Shown one piece after another: positions 15,256-22,819 of a DNA stretch of 41,324 nt. How positions within the stretch are numbered: position 1 is the first letter of the stretch; each line of letters starts with the position of its first letter. The notes beneath the pieces were generated by a model, which worked only from the letters and a program-made list of their open reading frames with translations, was not told the origin of the DNA and ran no database searches. A program made the position numbers and the translations under genes. The DNA is from Halorubrum sp. Hd13. Its GTDB lineage: Archaea; Halobacteriota; Halobacteria; Halobacteriales; Haloferacaceae. Location of the stretch: contig NZ_NHOY01000042.1 of the NCBI RefSeq assembly GCF_002252755.1, forward strand, positions 1-41,324, read 5' to 3'.

Positions 15256-15356
15256 TTCTCCGAACGAAGTGAGGACGAATAGTCGCAATACGGATTCGAA
15301 TCCGAGAACGGAGCGAAGCGGAGTGACCGTGGTTCGAATCCGCCCGGGACTATTCT
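15234..15356. repeat. 26-bp direct repeat of the tRNA-Gln 3' end (att-like)
   Basis: Bases 15234-15259 (from the T-stem through the tRNA end plus four trailer bases) recur exactly at 15331-15356, 97 bp later. The bases flanking the repeat differ. Duplication of a tRNA 3' end is the footprint of integrase-mediated insertion, but no integrase lies between the copies. Confidence 0.85.
15251..15284 (+). terminator. Hairpin overlapping the tRNA 3' end and trailer
   Basis: GACTATTC (15251-15258) is complementary to GAATAGTC (15277-15284) across an 18-nt loop that adds TCC/GGA pairing. It may end tRNA transcription, guide 3' processing, or be part of an integration site. Confidence 0.4.
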
Positions 15357-15518
15357 GCCGCGAGCAATATCCCGATCGGGAAGCGCGCCGCCTCGGGTCT
15401 CGTTCGACCGCCGCCACCGCATCAGGCACAGGAGTTTTAGCGGAGGCATCAGATGGTGAGGTAGAGGCCGACGAGCCGGTGGCCGGCGGCGACACCTCGG
15501 CCGATAAGCCCCTTACTG
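15357..15518. other. Leader region of the Mrp operon
   Basis: Between the second att-like copy and mrpA. It contains a perfect 12-bp palindrome TCCCGATCGGGA (15370-15381) and a TATA-like GTTTTAGC near 15431-15438. Transcription from the latter would leave a leader of roughly 60 nt. No gene seen. Confidence 0.45.
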
Positions 15519-17921
15519 ATGGCACCGGACCTGACAATCGTAACGACCGCCGTCGCGCTCCCCTTCGTTGCAGCAGCCCTCTCGCCGCTTCTGTATCGCG
15601 TCCTCGGCGAACGGACCGGCTACGCGGGCGCCGCCGTGGCGGCGGCCAGTTTCGGACTGCTGGCGACGGGGATCGGCAGCTACGGTACCGTCGGGGTGCC
15701 GTGGATCCCCGCGCTCGACGTCGGGGCCCAGTTCACCGTGGACGGGTGGGGGCTCCTCTTCGCGCTCCTCGCCAGCGGCATCGGCGTCCTCGTGTTCGTC
15801 TACTCGGCCGCGTACATGCACGGCGAAGCGGGGTTAGCGCGCTACTACGCGGCGCTGTTGGCGTTCATGGGTTCGATACTCGGCGTCGCGCTCGCCTCCG
15901 ACCTCGTGTTCGTCTTCCTGTTCTGGGAGCTGACCAGCCTCTGCTCGTTCGTGCTCATCGGTCACCACACCGACGACGACGAGTCGCGCTACTCGGCGCG
16001 GATGGCGATGGTCGTCACCGTGGGCGGCGGCCTGTGCCTGCTCGCGGGGGTGCTGATGCTCGCGGCGGCGGCGCGGGGCGCCCTCGGCGGCGCGACGTTC
16101 GACCTGACGGCGATGATCGCGAACGACGAGGCGATGCGCGCGGCCCTCCGCGAGTCGGGGCTGTTCGTCCCGGCGCTGGGGCTGATCGTCGTCGCCGCCG
16201 CCGCCAAGTCGGCGCAGGTGCCGCTCCACTTCTGGCTGCCGAACGCCATGGTCGCGCCGACGCCCGTCTCCGCGTTCCTCCACTCCGCGACGATGGTGAA
16301 GGTGGGCGTCTACTTCCTCGGCCGCGTGCGCCCCCTCCTGATGAGTCCCGAATGGGTGTCGCTCGTCGCGACCCTGGGCCTCCTGACCATGACCGTCGGA
16401 GCGCTGCTGGCCGTCGCCGCGACCGACACGAAGGAGCTGCTCGCCTACTCGACGGCGAGCCACCTCGGGCTGATGGTCGCGGGCTTCGGCTTCGATATCG
16501 TCTACGGCGGCGAGGCCGGCGCCTTTCACCTCCTCAACCACGCGCTGTTCAAGGCGCCGCTGTTCCTCGTTGCAGGGATCGTCGTTCACGAGGCCGGGAC
16601 CCGAAAACTCGACGACCTCGGCGGACTCTGGCGGGAGCTCCCGGTGACGGCCGCCGTCACCGCGGTCGCCGCGTTGAGCATGGCCGGCATCCCGCCGTTC
16701 AACGGCTTCTACTCCAAGGAACTGCTGTTCGAGGCGGCGTACGAAGTCGCCCACGAGGCCGGCGGCATCGCGTGGCTGTATCCAGTCGTGGCGACGCTCG
16801 CGAGCGTGTTGACCGTCGTCTACTCGATAAAGTTCCTCGCGCTGTTCTTCGGCGAGCGGCGGGCCCCGGTCGCGGACGTCCACCGACCGCCGATCGCGAT
16901 GGTCGCACCCCCGGCCGTGCTGGCCGTCGCGGCGGTCGTCGTCAGCCTCGCGCCGCAGTTGGCGGTCGACGGTATCGTCCAGGGCGCCGTCGAGGCCACC
17001 GCCACCGGCGAGGCCCGGCTCGAGGTCGGACTGCCGACGCACCTCTCGCCGCCGGTCGCGATGTCCGCCGTCGCCGTCATCGGCGGGTTCGCCGCGTACC
17101 CGCTTCGAGAGCGTCTCGCGGCGGGAATCAACCGCGGCGTCGACGCGCCGATTCCGGTTCGACCCAGCGGGTGGTACGACCGGATCGTCTCGACGGCCGC
17201 GCCGACGAGCGCTCGGTTCGGCTCGGCGGTCCACGACGGCCTCCTCCGGACGTACGTGGGGTGGGTGGCGGCGGCCGGGAGCCTGTTCGCGCTCGCCGGC
17301 TTCGCCGCGGCGGGAGCGTCCCTCGGGGCCGGCGGGGTCGGCGGGGTCCGCGTTCCGCTGGCTGTCGCCGTCGTGCTGGGCGTCGCGACCCTCGCCGGCG
17401 TGGCCGTGGCGACCGCGTCGTCGCACGTGTCCGGCGTGCTCACGCTGTCGATCCTCGGGTTCATGCTCGCCATCTTCTTCATCCTCGCGAGCGCGCCGGA
17501 CCTGGCGCTCACGCAGCTGGTCGTCGAGACGCTCGTCCTCCTCGTCTTCCTGCTCGTCCTCCAGCGGCTGCCGTCGTTTTACTCGGACGTCCGCCCGCTC
17601 GCCATCGCTCGCGACGCGGCCGTGTCGATCCTCGTGGGCGCGACGGCGTTCGTCTCGGTACTCCTGACGATACCCCGTCCCGACGCCGAGCCGACGAGCG
17701 TCGCCACGTACTACACGGAGCAGGCGATTCCGGGCGGCGGCGGCTCGAACGTCGTCAACGTCATCCTCGTGGACTTCCGGGCGTTCGACACGCTGGGCGA
17801 ACTACTGGTCGTCACGATCGCCGCGATCGCCATCCTCGTGCTCGTGACGATGCGGACCCGCGGTGAGACGGTGACCGAGGGCGACGAGGAAGCGGTCCTC
17901 GACGGAGGTGAGTCGCCGTGA
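15519..17921 (+). CDS. mrpA: Mrp Na+/H+ antiporter subunit A (with MbhD/MbhE-like C-terminus)
   Basis: An 800-residue membrane protein of the complex-I-related antiporter family. Residues ~1-480 form the NuoL-like proton-channel module: FWELTSLCSFVLIG with the helix-5 Glu, AAAKSAQVPLHFWLP with the helix-7 Lys, and the TPVSAFLHSATMVKVGVY segment. Residues ~590-660 match DUF4040 (MbhD-like: VLGVATLAGVAVATAS, ILASAPDLALTQLVVETLVL), and ~690-790 MbhE-like (IPGGGGSNVVNVILVDFRAFDTLGE), giving the usual full-length MrpA. It exchanges Na+ for H+ at the cell membrane together with subunits B-G, important for pH and sodium homeostasis. Its stop overlaps the GTG of mrpB by 4 nt. Confidence 0.95.
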   Translation: MAPDLTIVTTAVALPFVAAALSPLLYRVLGERTGYAGAAVAAASFGLLATGIGSYGTVGVPWIPALDVGAQFTVDGWGLLFALLASGIGVLVFVYSAAYMHGEAGLARYYAALLAFMGSILGVALASDLVFVFLFWELTSLCSFVLIGHHTDDDESRYSARMAMVVTVGGGLCLLAGVLMLAAAARGALGGATFDLTAMIANDEAMRAALRESGLFVPALGLIVVAAAAKSAQVPLHFWLPNAMVAPTPVSAFLHSATMVKVGVYFLGRVRPLLMSPEWVSLVATLGLLTMTVGALLAVAATDTKELLAYSTASHLGLMVAGFGFDIVYGGEAGAFHLLNHALFKAPLFLVAGIVVHEAGTRKLDDLGGLWRELPVTAAVTAVAALSMAGIPPFNGFYSKELLFEAAYEVAHEAGGIAWLYPVVATLASVLTVVYSIKFLALFFGERRAPVADVHRPPIAMVAPPAVLAVAAVVVSLAPQLAVDGIVQGAVEATATGEARLEVGLPTHLSPPVAMSAVAVIGGFAAYPLRERLAAGINRGVDAPIPVRPSGWYDRIVSTAAPTSARFGSAVHDGLLRTYVGWVAAAGSLFALAGFAAAGASLGAGGVGGVRVPLAVAVVLGVATLAGVAVATASSHVSGVLTLSILGFMLAIFFILASAPDLALTQLVVETLVLLVFLLVLQRLPSFYSDVRPLAIARDAAVSILVGATAFVSVLLTIPRPDAEPTSVATYYTEQAIPGGGGSNVVNVILVDFRAFDTLGELLVVTIAAIAILVLVTMRTRGETVTEGDEEAVLDGGESP

Positions 17922-18382
17922 CGACGACGATCATGCGGACGACGGCCCGGGTGACCGTCCCCATCGTGCTCGTCGTCTCCATCTCGCTGTTCTTACAGGG
18001 CCACAACCTGCCCGGCGGCGGCTTCATCGGCGGCGTCCTCACCGCGGCGGCGTTCGTGCTGATATACGTCGCCCACGACCTCGACTACCTGGAGTCTGGG
18101 GTGCTCGGCCGGGAGGTCGAGGCCGGCACCAGCGTCTTCGAACACCGCACCGTCACCGCCTACCGCCGCACGTTGCTCGCGGGCCTGGTGATCGTGCTCG
18201 GCAGCGGATTCGCGGGGCTCCTCGTCGGCGACCCGTTCCTGACTCAGGGGTACGTCCACCTCGAAGGCGTCCCGATCTACCACGAGGTCGAACTCGCGAG
18301 CGCGCTCGCGTTCGACCTGGGCGTGTACCTCGTCGTCGTCGGCAGCCTCCTGACTATCGTCTCGGTGGTGAGCGCGGAATGA
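17918..18382 (+). CDS. mrpB: Mrp antiporter subunit B
   Basis: A 154-residue protein with four predicted TM helices. The MrpB hallmark QGHNLPGGGFIGGVL is at ~28-42, and the C-terminal VELASALAFDLGVYLVVVG is also family-typical. The GTG start overlaps the mrpA stop (GTGA), which signals translational coupling; an internal ATG 15 nt on is a less likely start. Structural subunit without its own proton channel. Confidence 0.93.
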   Translation: MTTTIMRTTARVTVPIVLVVSISLFLQGHNLPGGGFIGGVLTAAAFVLIYVAHDLDYLESGVLGREVEAGTSVFEHRTVTAYRRTLLAGLVIVLGSGFAGLLVGDPFLTQGYVHLEGVPIYHEVELASALAFDLGVYLVVVGSLLTIVSVVSAE

Positions 18383-18428
18383 GGCGGCGCGAAACGATTC
18401 CGTCCGGCCGACGCGGGGGCGGTGAGCG

Positions 18429-18773
18429 ATGAGCGTCGCCCTCGCGGTCGCGGTCGGCGGGCTGTTCGCCGTCGGGACGTTCCTGCTGTTACAACGGGAC
18501 CTGGTTCGGGTCGTGTTGGGCGTCGCCGTCGTCTCCCAGGCGACGTTCGTCTACCTGATCGCGATGGGGGGCATCGACGAGGGTACCGGGGACCTCGTGC
18601 CCGTCCTCGAGGTCCACGGCGGCGGCGTCCCCGAAGTCGCCGACCCGGTGGTACAGGCGCTCGTCCTGACGGCGATCGTCATCAGCCTCGGAACGACCGC
18701 GCTGGCGCTCGTGCTGTCGTACCGCGCGTACGAGGAGAACGAGAGTATGGACGTCACGGAGTGGAAGCCATGA
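18429..18773 (+). CDS. mrpC: Mrp antiporter subunit C (NuoK-like)
   Basis: A 114-residue protein with three TM helices, homologous to NuoK. Visible motifs are GTFLLLQRDLVRVVLGVAVVSQ in the first half, and DPVVQALVLTAIVISLGTTALALVL in the last helix, the standard MrpC/NuoK signature. A 46-nt gap separates it from mrpB, the longest within the A-F block, with GGTGA near the start. Its stop overlaps the mrpD ATG (ATGA). Confidence 0.93.
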   Translation: MSVALAVAVGGLFAVGTFLLLQRDLVRVVLGVAVVSQATFVYLIAMGGIDEGTGDLVPVLEVHGGGVPEVADPVVQALVLTAIVISLGTTALALVLSYRAYEENESMDVTEWKP

Positions 18774-20377
18774 GCCGGTTCGTGATCGCGCCGCTACTAG
18801 CCGCGGTAACCACCGCCGTGCTGACGCTCGCGCTCGGTCGGCGGCCCCGGATACAGCGCGCGACGAGCGTGGCCGGCGCCGTCGCCTACGTCGGGACCGT
18901 GTCCGCCGCCGTCTGGTCGGTGGTTCTCGGGCCGGCGGCGCCCGGCGCGGCCGCGTATCAGGTGGGCGGCTGGCCCGCCCCCTTCGGGATCACGCTCGTT
19001 CTGGACGGGCTGTCGGCGTTCATGCTGACGATCGCCGCGGGCGTCGGCGCCGCGTCGATACTGTTCTCGCTCCGGTACGTGACCGCCGAGAACCAGCGCG
19101 TGTACTACCATCCGCTGTTCCACATGCTCCTCGTGGGCGCGACCGGCGCGTTCCTCACCGGCGACCTGTTCAACCTCTTCGTCTGGTTCGAGGTGATGCT
19201 GATCGTCAGTTACGTCTTCGTCGCCTTCTACGGCACCGACCACGCCACCGCGGCGTCGTTCCGGTACCTGGTGATGAACGTGTTCGGAAGCGCGCTCATG
19301 CTCGTCGCCGTCGGCGGCCTGTACGCCACCACGGGGACGCTCAACATGGCCGACATGGCCCGACGACTGGCGGCTCCCGACGCGTACGGCATCGATCCCG
19401 CGCCCGTCGTCGGGCTGTCGGCCCTGTTGCTCGCGGTGTTCGCGCTGAAGGCCGGGCTCGTCCCCTTCCAGTTCTGGGTGCCCGCCGCCTACACCGCCGC
19501 CCCGGCGCCGATCACCGCGATGTTCGCCGGCGTCACGAAGAAGGTCGGGATCTACGCGATCGTTCGCCTCTACTTCACGGTCCTCGCCGCCGCGTCGGTC
19601 CCCGTCGACGCGCCGGGCCTCACCGCCGCGTCACCCCTCGGCTTCCTCGCCCCGGTGCTGGGGGCGATGGGGGTTGCGAGCATCGTCGTCGGCGGGTTCG
19701 GCGCCGTCGGCCGGGACCGGCTCGGGGCCGTGTTCGCGTACTCGAGCATCGGGCAGGTCGGCTTCATCGCCGTGCCCGTCGCCGTCGCCGCCGCGGCGCC
19801 TCCCGCGGGGACGCTCCGCGGGGTCGCCATCGCCGCCGCGCTCGTGTTCGCGCTCCACCACGCGCTCGCGAAGGGACTGCTCTTCCTCTCGGCGGCCGCC
19901 GTCGAGGACGCGACGAAAACGGACCGCCTGGCGGACCTCGGCGGCTTCGCCGGCCACTCGCCGGTGCTCTCGGGGGCCGTCTTCGTCGGCCTCCTCTCGC
20001 TGATCGGCCTCCCGCCGCTGACCGGGTTCTTCGGGAAGCTCCTCGCGTTCGACGCGGCGGTCCGGGGAGTCGCGTCCGCTCCCGGCCCGTCGTCGGCGCT
20101 CGCGCTGGTCGCGTTGCTCCTCGGTGCCGTGCTCACGATCCTGTACGCGACGCGGGTGTGGGTCGGCGGCTTCTGGGGGCGCGAGACGACGGCGGTCGAG
20201 GTCGCGACCGTCGAGTCGGGTCAGGTCGCCGTCCTCGTCGCGCTCGCCGCGGCCGTCGTTCTCGTCGGCGTGGGGTTCGACCCGATCTACCGGTTCGCGG
20301 AGACGGCCGCGGCCGCCGCGCTCGACTCCGAGGGGTACGTCGACGTCGTGGGGCTGAGCGGGGGTGACGGCGCGTGA
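18770..20377 (+). CDS. mrpD: Mrp antiporter subunit D (NuoM/N-like)
   Basis: A 535-residue antiporter-type proton channel with about 14 TM helices. Characteristic sites are FVWFEVMLIVSYVFVAF (helix-5 Glu), ALKAGLVPFQFWVPAAYTAA (helix-7 Lys, near 225-245), PITAMFAGVTKKVGIYA and HHALAKGLLFLSAAAVED. The start at 18770 overlaps the mrpC stop by 4 nt; an earlier in-frame start would run 116 codons back through mrpC and is rejected. Its own stop overlaps the GTG of mrpE. Confidence 0.95.
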   Translation: MSRFVIAPLLAAVTTAVLTLALGRRPRIQRATSVAGAVAYVGTVSAAVWSVVLGPAAPGAAAYQVGGWPAPFGITLVLDGLSAFMLTIAAGVGAASILFSLRYVTAENQRVYYHPLFHMLLVGATGAFLTGDLFNLFVWFEVMLIVSYVFVAFYGTDHATAASFRYLVMNVFGSALMLVAVGGLYATTGTLNMADMARRLAAPDAYGIDPAPVVGLSALLLAVFALKAGLVPFQFWVPAAYTAAPAPITAMFAGVTKKVGIYAIVRLYFTVLAAASVPVDAPGLTAASPLGFLAPVLGAMGVASIVVGGFGAVGRDRLGAVFAYSSIGQVGFIAVPVAVAAAAPPAGTLRGVAIAAALVFALHHALAKGLLFLSAAAVEDATKTDRLADLGGFAGHSPVLSGAVFVGLLSLIGLPPLTGFFGKLLAFDAAVRGVASAPGPSSALALVALLLGAVLTILYATRVWVGGFWGRETTAVEVATVESGQVAVLVALAAAVVLVGVGFDPIYRFAETAAAAALDSEGYVDVVGLSGGDGA

Positions 20378-21033
20378 CCCGCACCTGGCCGGTCGCCGGG
20401 TTCCTGTTCGGCGTCATCTGGGTGTTCGTCCAGGGACCGCCGCTCGCGCCCGAACCGCTCGTCGGGTCGCTGCTGATCGGCCTCGCGGTCGGCTTCCCCA
20501 CGGCCTTCGTCTTTCGGCGTCTGTACGGGGAGACCGTCGACCTCCCCCGGTCGATCCGCGCGGTCCCGTACGCGCTGTGGTACGTGCTGACGTTCGTTCG
20601 GGAGGCGATCGTCGCCAGCCTCGACGTCACGTACCGCGTGCTCGCGCCCTCTCGACCCACCGACTCCGAGGTGATCCTCATCCCGTTGCGCGTACAGACC
20701 GACCTCGGCGTGACCACCATCGCCAACAGCATCACGATGACCCCCGGATCGCTCACGCTCAACTACGACCCCGAGGAGAACGCGCTGTACGTCCACGTGA
20801 TCGACGGGAGCGATCCGGAGGACGTCGTCGACCCGATCCGCGACTGGGAGAGCTACGCGCTCGTCATCTTCGACGAGGAGCTCTCGCCGAGCGACCCCGC
20901 GCCGGACTTCGCTGTCTACCCGCCCGACCGAACGCATCCCGCGCTCAAGCAGGCGGCTCCGGAAGCGGGGGAGGAGACGGCGACCGATCGGCCGACCGAG
21001 GAGGCCACGGGAGGTGACGGAGATGGCCGCTGA
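20374..21033 (+). CDS. mrpE: Mrp antiporter subunit E
   Basis: A 219-residue protein. Two or three N-terminal TM helices are followed by the soluble MrpE domain: VDLPRSIRAVPYALWYVLTF, then VILIPLRVQTDLGVTTIANS, ITMTPGSLTLNYDPEENALYVH and IDGSDPEDV, all characteristic. The C-terminal ~45 residues are Glu/Ala/Asp-rich and likely disordered, longer than bacterial MrpE (~160). GTG start overlapping the mrpD stop. Confidence 0.93.
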   Translation: MTRTWPVAGFLFGVIWVFVQGPPLAPEPLVGSLLIGLAVGFPTAFVFRRLYGETVDLPRSIRAVPYALWYVLTFVREAIVASLDVTYRVLAPSRPTDSEVILIPLRVQTDLGVTTIANSITMTPGSLTLNYDPEENALYVHVIDGSDPEDVVDPIRDWESYALVIFDEELSPSDPAPDFAVYPPDRTHPALKQAAPEAGEETATDRPTEEATGGDGDGR

Positions 21034-21316
21034 GGGGTCGCTGGTGGCGGTCATCGACGCCGCGATCGTCCTCGTGGCGCTGCTGAACCTGCTGTGCGGC
21101 TACCGCGCGGTCCGAGGGCCGACGGTCCCCGACCGCGTGGTCGCGCTGGACGCGATCGCGACGAACGTCGTCGCGATCGCCGTCCTGTTCGCCATCAAGA
21201 CCGGTCGGGGCCTCTTCGTGATCGTCAGCCTCGTGCTCGCGATCATCGCGTTCCTCTCGACGGTCGCGGTTGCCAAGTTCATCACCGAGGGCGACATCAT
21301 CGTTACGAACGAGTGA
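21014..21316 (+). CDS. mrpF: Mrp antiporter subunit F
   Basis: A 100-residue protein with three TM helices. The MrpF signature RAVRGPTVPDRVVALDAIATN is at ~31-51. The GTG at 21014 lies 20 nt inside mrpE; an ATG at 21023 (three codons later) is an equally good start, preceded by GGAG. Small structural subunit of the complex. Confidence 0.92.
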   Translation: MTEMAAEGSLVAVIDAAIVLVALLNLLCGYRAVRGPTVPDRVVALDAIATNVVAIAVLFAIKTGRGLFVIVSLVLAIIAFLSTVAVAKFITEGDIIVTNE

Positions 21317-21321
21317 CAACT

Positions 21322-21393
21322 ATGAATTACCGACATCGAACCCGACGGGAGAGTCAGACCGGGCAGCGCGCCTCCGGAGGGGGACGCCGATGA
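21322..21393 (+). CDS. Possible 23-codon leader ORF between mrpF and mrpG
   Basis: An ATG 6 nt after the mrpF stop opens a 23-codon frame rich in Arg and Gly (MNYRHRTRRESQTGQ...). Its TGA overlaps the mrpG ATG in the ATGA arrangement used between other genes of this operon. It could couple translation of mrpG or be fortuitous. The basic composition is unlike the proteome, so support is low. Confidence 0.25.
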   Translation: MNYRHRTRRESQTGQRASGGGRR

Positions 21394-21731
21394 TCGAATC
21401 GACTCCGATACGCGCGTGGATCGTCATCGCGCTCGTCGTCGTCGGGGCGTTCTTCCTCACGGTCGGGACGATCGGGCTGTTGCGGCTGCCGAACGTGTAC
21501 AACCGGATGCACGCGACGAGCAAGCCGGCGACCATCGGTGCGGTCGCCGTCTTCCTCGCCGGGTTCGTCCACTTCGGTCCCGGGGGCGCCGGCCTCTCGT
21601 CGCTCATCGGTATCGTCTTCCTGTTCCTGACGGTGCCGACCGGCGCGCACATGATCTCGCGGGCGGCGGAACGGACCGGCGTCCCGTTCCTCGGGTCCGT
21701 CACGTGGCCGGGGAGATCGGACGACGAGTGA
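21390..21731 (+). CDS. mrpG: Mrp antiporter subunit G
   Basis: A 113-residue protein with three TM helices. The MrpG hallmark TIGLLRLPNVYNRMHATSKP is at ~26-45, followed by the LSSLIGIVFLFLTVPTGAHMISRAA segment. The ATG at 21390 is preceded by GGAGGGGG and overlaps a short upstream reading frame. It completes the A-G set and ends the operon; no terminator hairpin with T-tract is evident after it. Confidence 0.93.
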   Translation: MIESTPIRAWIVIALVVVGAFFLTVGTIGLLRLPNVYNRMHATSKPATIGAVAVFLAGFVHFGPGGAGLSSLIGIVFLFLTVPTGAHMISRAAERTGVPFLGSVTWPGRSDDE

Positions 21732-21817
21732 GGGGGCTCCCGACGCGCGTCGCCCGCTCCCGTCGAATGTGAACTACCCGCAAGGTATATGCCGGACAGG
21801 TCTCTCCTCGCACTCGT

Positions 21818-22213
21818 ATGTCGGGACCGACTCGATCGCCGCGCTCGACGCGAGCCGCCGAGGGCGACGAGACCGCTCGCGGTGACGGCGACTCCCGGAC
21901 GCGGTCCGCGAGGGACCGTATCCGCGTCGACGACGAGGTGCCGCCGGCGTTCGAACGCGACCTGCGGGGCCTCGCGGACGTCGCTCGGAACCCCTCGCGT
22001 CGACCCCTCGCCACCCTCGTCGCGGCGGTCGTCGTCGGCGCGCTCGGCTACCAGTCGTACGTCGTCGCCGCCGCGGCCGGCCCGGTCGCCGGGCTCCTCG
22101 CGGCCGCCGCCGTCGCCGTCGCGTACGCGGCCGCCAAGCGATTCTGGGCGGTGCAACACCGGCTCATGATCGCGGCGCTCGCGGCGGCGGACGAGCTCGA
22201 TCGGCTCCGGTGA
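21818..22213 (+). CDS. Hypothetical protein with two TM helices
   Basis: A 131-residue protein. Residues 1-45 are hydrophilic and charged, and a segment PPAFERDLRGLADVARNPSRR precedes two closely spaced hydrophobic helices (~65-82 and 84-107). A short amphipathic C-terminal helix (RLMIAALAAADELDRLR) ends it. No family recognised. It has its own TATA-like element (AAGGTATATG near 21782-21791) about 30 nt before the ATG, so it is probably transcribed separately from mrp. Confidence 0.6.
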   Translation: MSGPTRSPRSTRAAEGDETARGDGDSRTRSARDRIRVDDEVPPAFERDLRGLADVARNPSRRPLATLVAAVVVGALGYQSYVVAAAAGPVAGLLAAAAVAVAYAAAKRFWAVQHRLMIAALAAADELDRLR

Positions 22214-22317
22214 CTGAGGGGTATCGGACGCGGCGAGCGCGTTCGAAGGCGGCCGGGAGTTCGCGCGGGTCGCCGCCATGTGTGTCATTTTTTAACATCC
22301 AAGTCGTGTGATAGCGT

Positions 22318-22791
22318 ATGGACCACACGCAGTACCGCGACGCCGTCGTCGAGAACCGTCGGAAGCACGGCTTCGAGCCGGTCGACGAGTACACGAACGG
22401 GTTCGACCCGGTATGGGAGACCCGCGACGAGGACGCCTCTATCGGCCCCGTCGCCGTCATCGCCACGCTCGTCGACGACGAGCCGGACCCCAGCCCGGAG
22501 GACCTCGTCGCGGTCGCGGACTCGTTCCGCGACGTGCTCGTCGACCGCGTCGACGACCGGCACGGCTCGACGACCCCCCTCGGCTACGTCGTCTTCCCGG
22601 TTCCCGATCCGGACCCGTCGCTCGTCGACGCGGCGCGCTCGTACACGGTCGCCCGCCGCCGGACCAACGTCTTCCCAATCGTGTACGACTGCGAGGACGA
22701 GACGCTCCACCGACACGAGGTGCCGCGGCTGAAGGGACGGGGTATCTACCGCCGACAGGCGGAGGACGCCGACCGGCTGTTCGACGTCTGA
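22318..22791 (+). CDS. Conserved-looking soluble haloarchaeal protein of unknown function
   Basis: A 157-residue acidic, soluble protein. The N-terminus (HTQYRDAVVENRRKHGFEPV) is helical, the centre has alternating strands (VAVIATLVDDEPDP; TPLGYVVFPVPDPDP), and the C-terminus contains VFPIVYDCEDETLHRHEVPR followed by a basic patch (LKGRGIYRRQ). No signal peptide, TM or catalytic motif recognised. A TATA (TTTTTTAAC, ~22288-22296) lies 25 nt before the ATG: leaderless. It converges on the actin-like gene. Confidence 0.65.
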   Translation: MDHTQYRDAVVENRRKHGFEPVDEYTNGFDPVWETRDEDASIGPVAVIATLVDDEPDPSPEDLVAVADSFRDVLVDRVDDRHGSTTPLGYVVFPVPDPDPSLVDAARSYTVARRRTNVFPIVYDCEDETLHRHEVPRLKGRGIYRRQAEDADRLFDV

Positions 22792-22819
22792 GACGCAGTT
22801 AAAAAACGGCGGCGACCGC

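Noticed and set aside
15370-15381. Palindrome TCCCGATCGGGA as the mrp operator
   Set aside because: Twelve GC-rich bases built on CGATCG occur often by chance in this genome, and it lies well upstream of the likely TATA. Kept only as part of the leader description.
15251-15518. A complete integrated element next to the tRNA
   Set aside because: Only 71 bp lie between the two att-like copies and no integrase or viral gene is seen downstream; the mrp operon follows directly.
15269-17866. An 865-codon plus-strand frame over mrpA
   Set aside because: It overlaps mrpA in another frame and is extremely Arg-rich, a normal shadow of GC-biased coding sequence.
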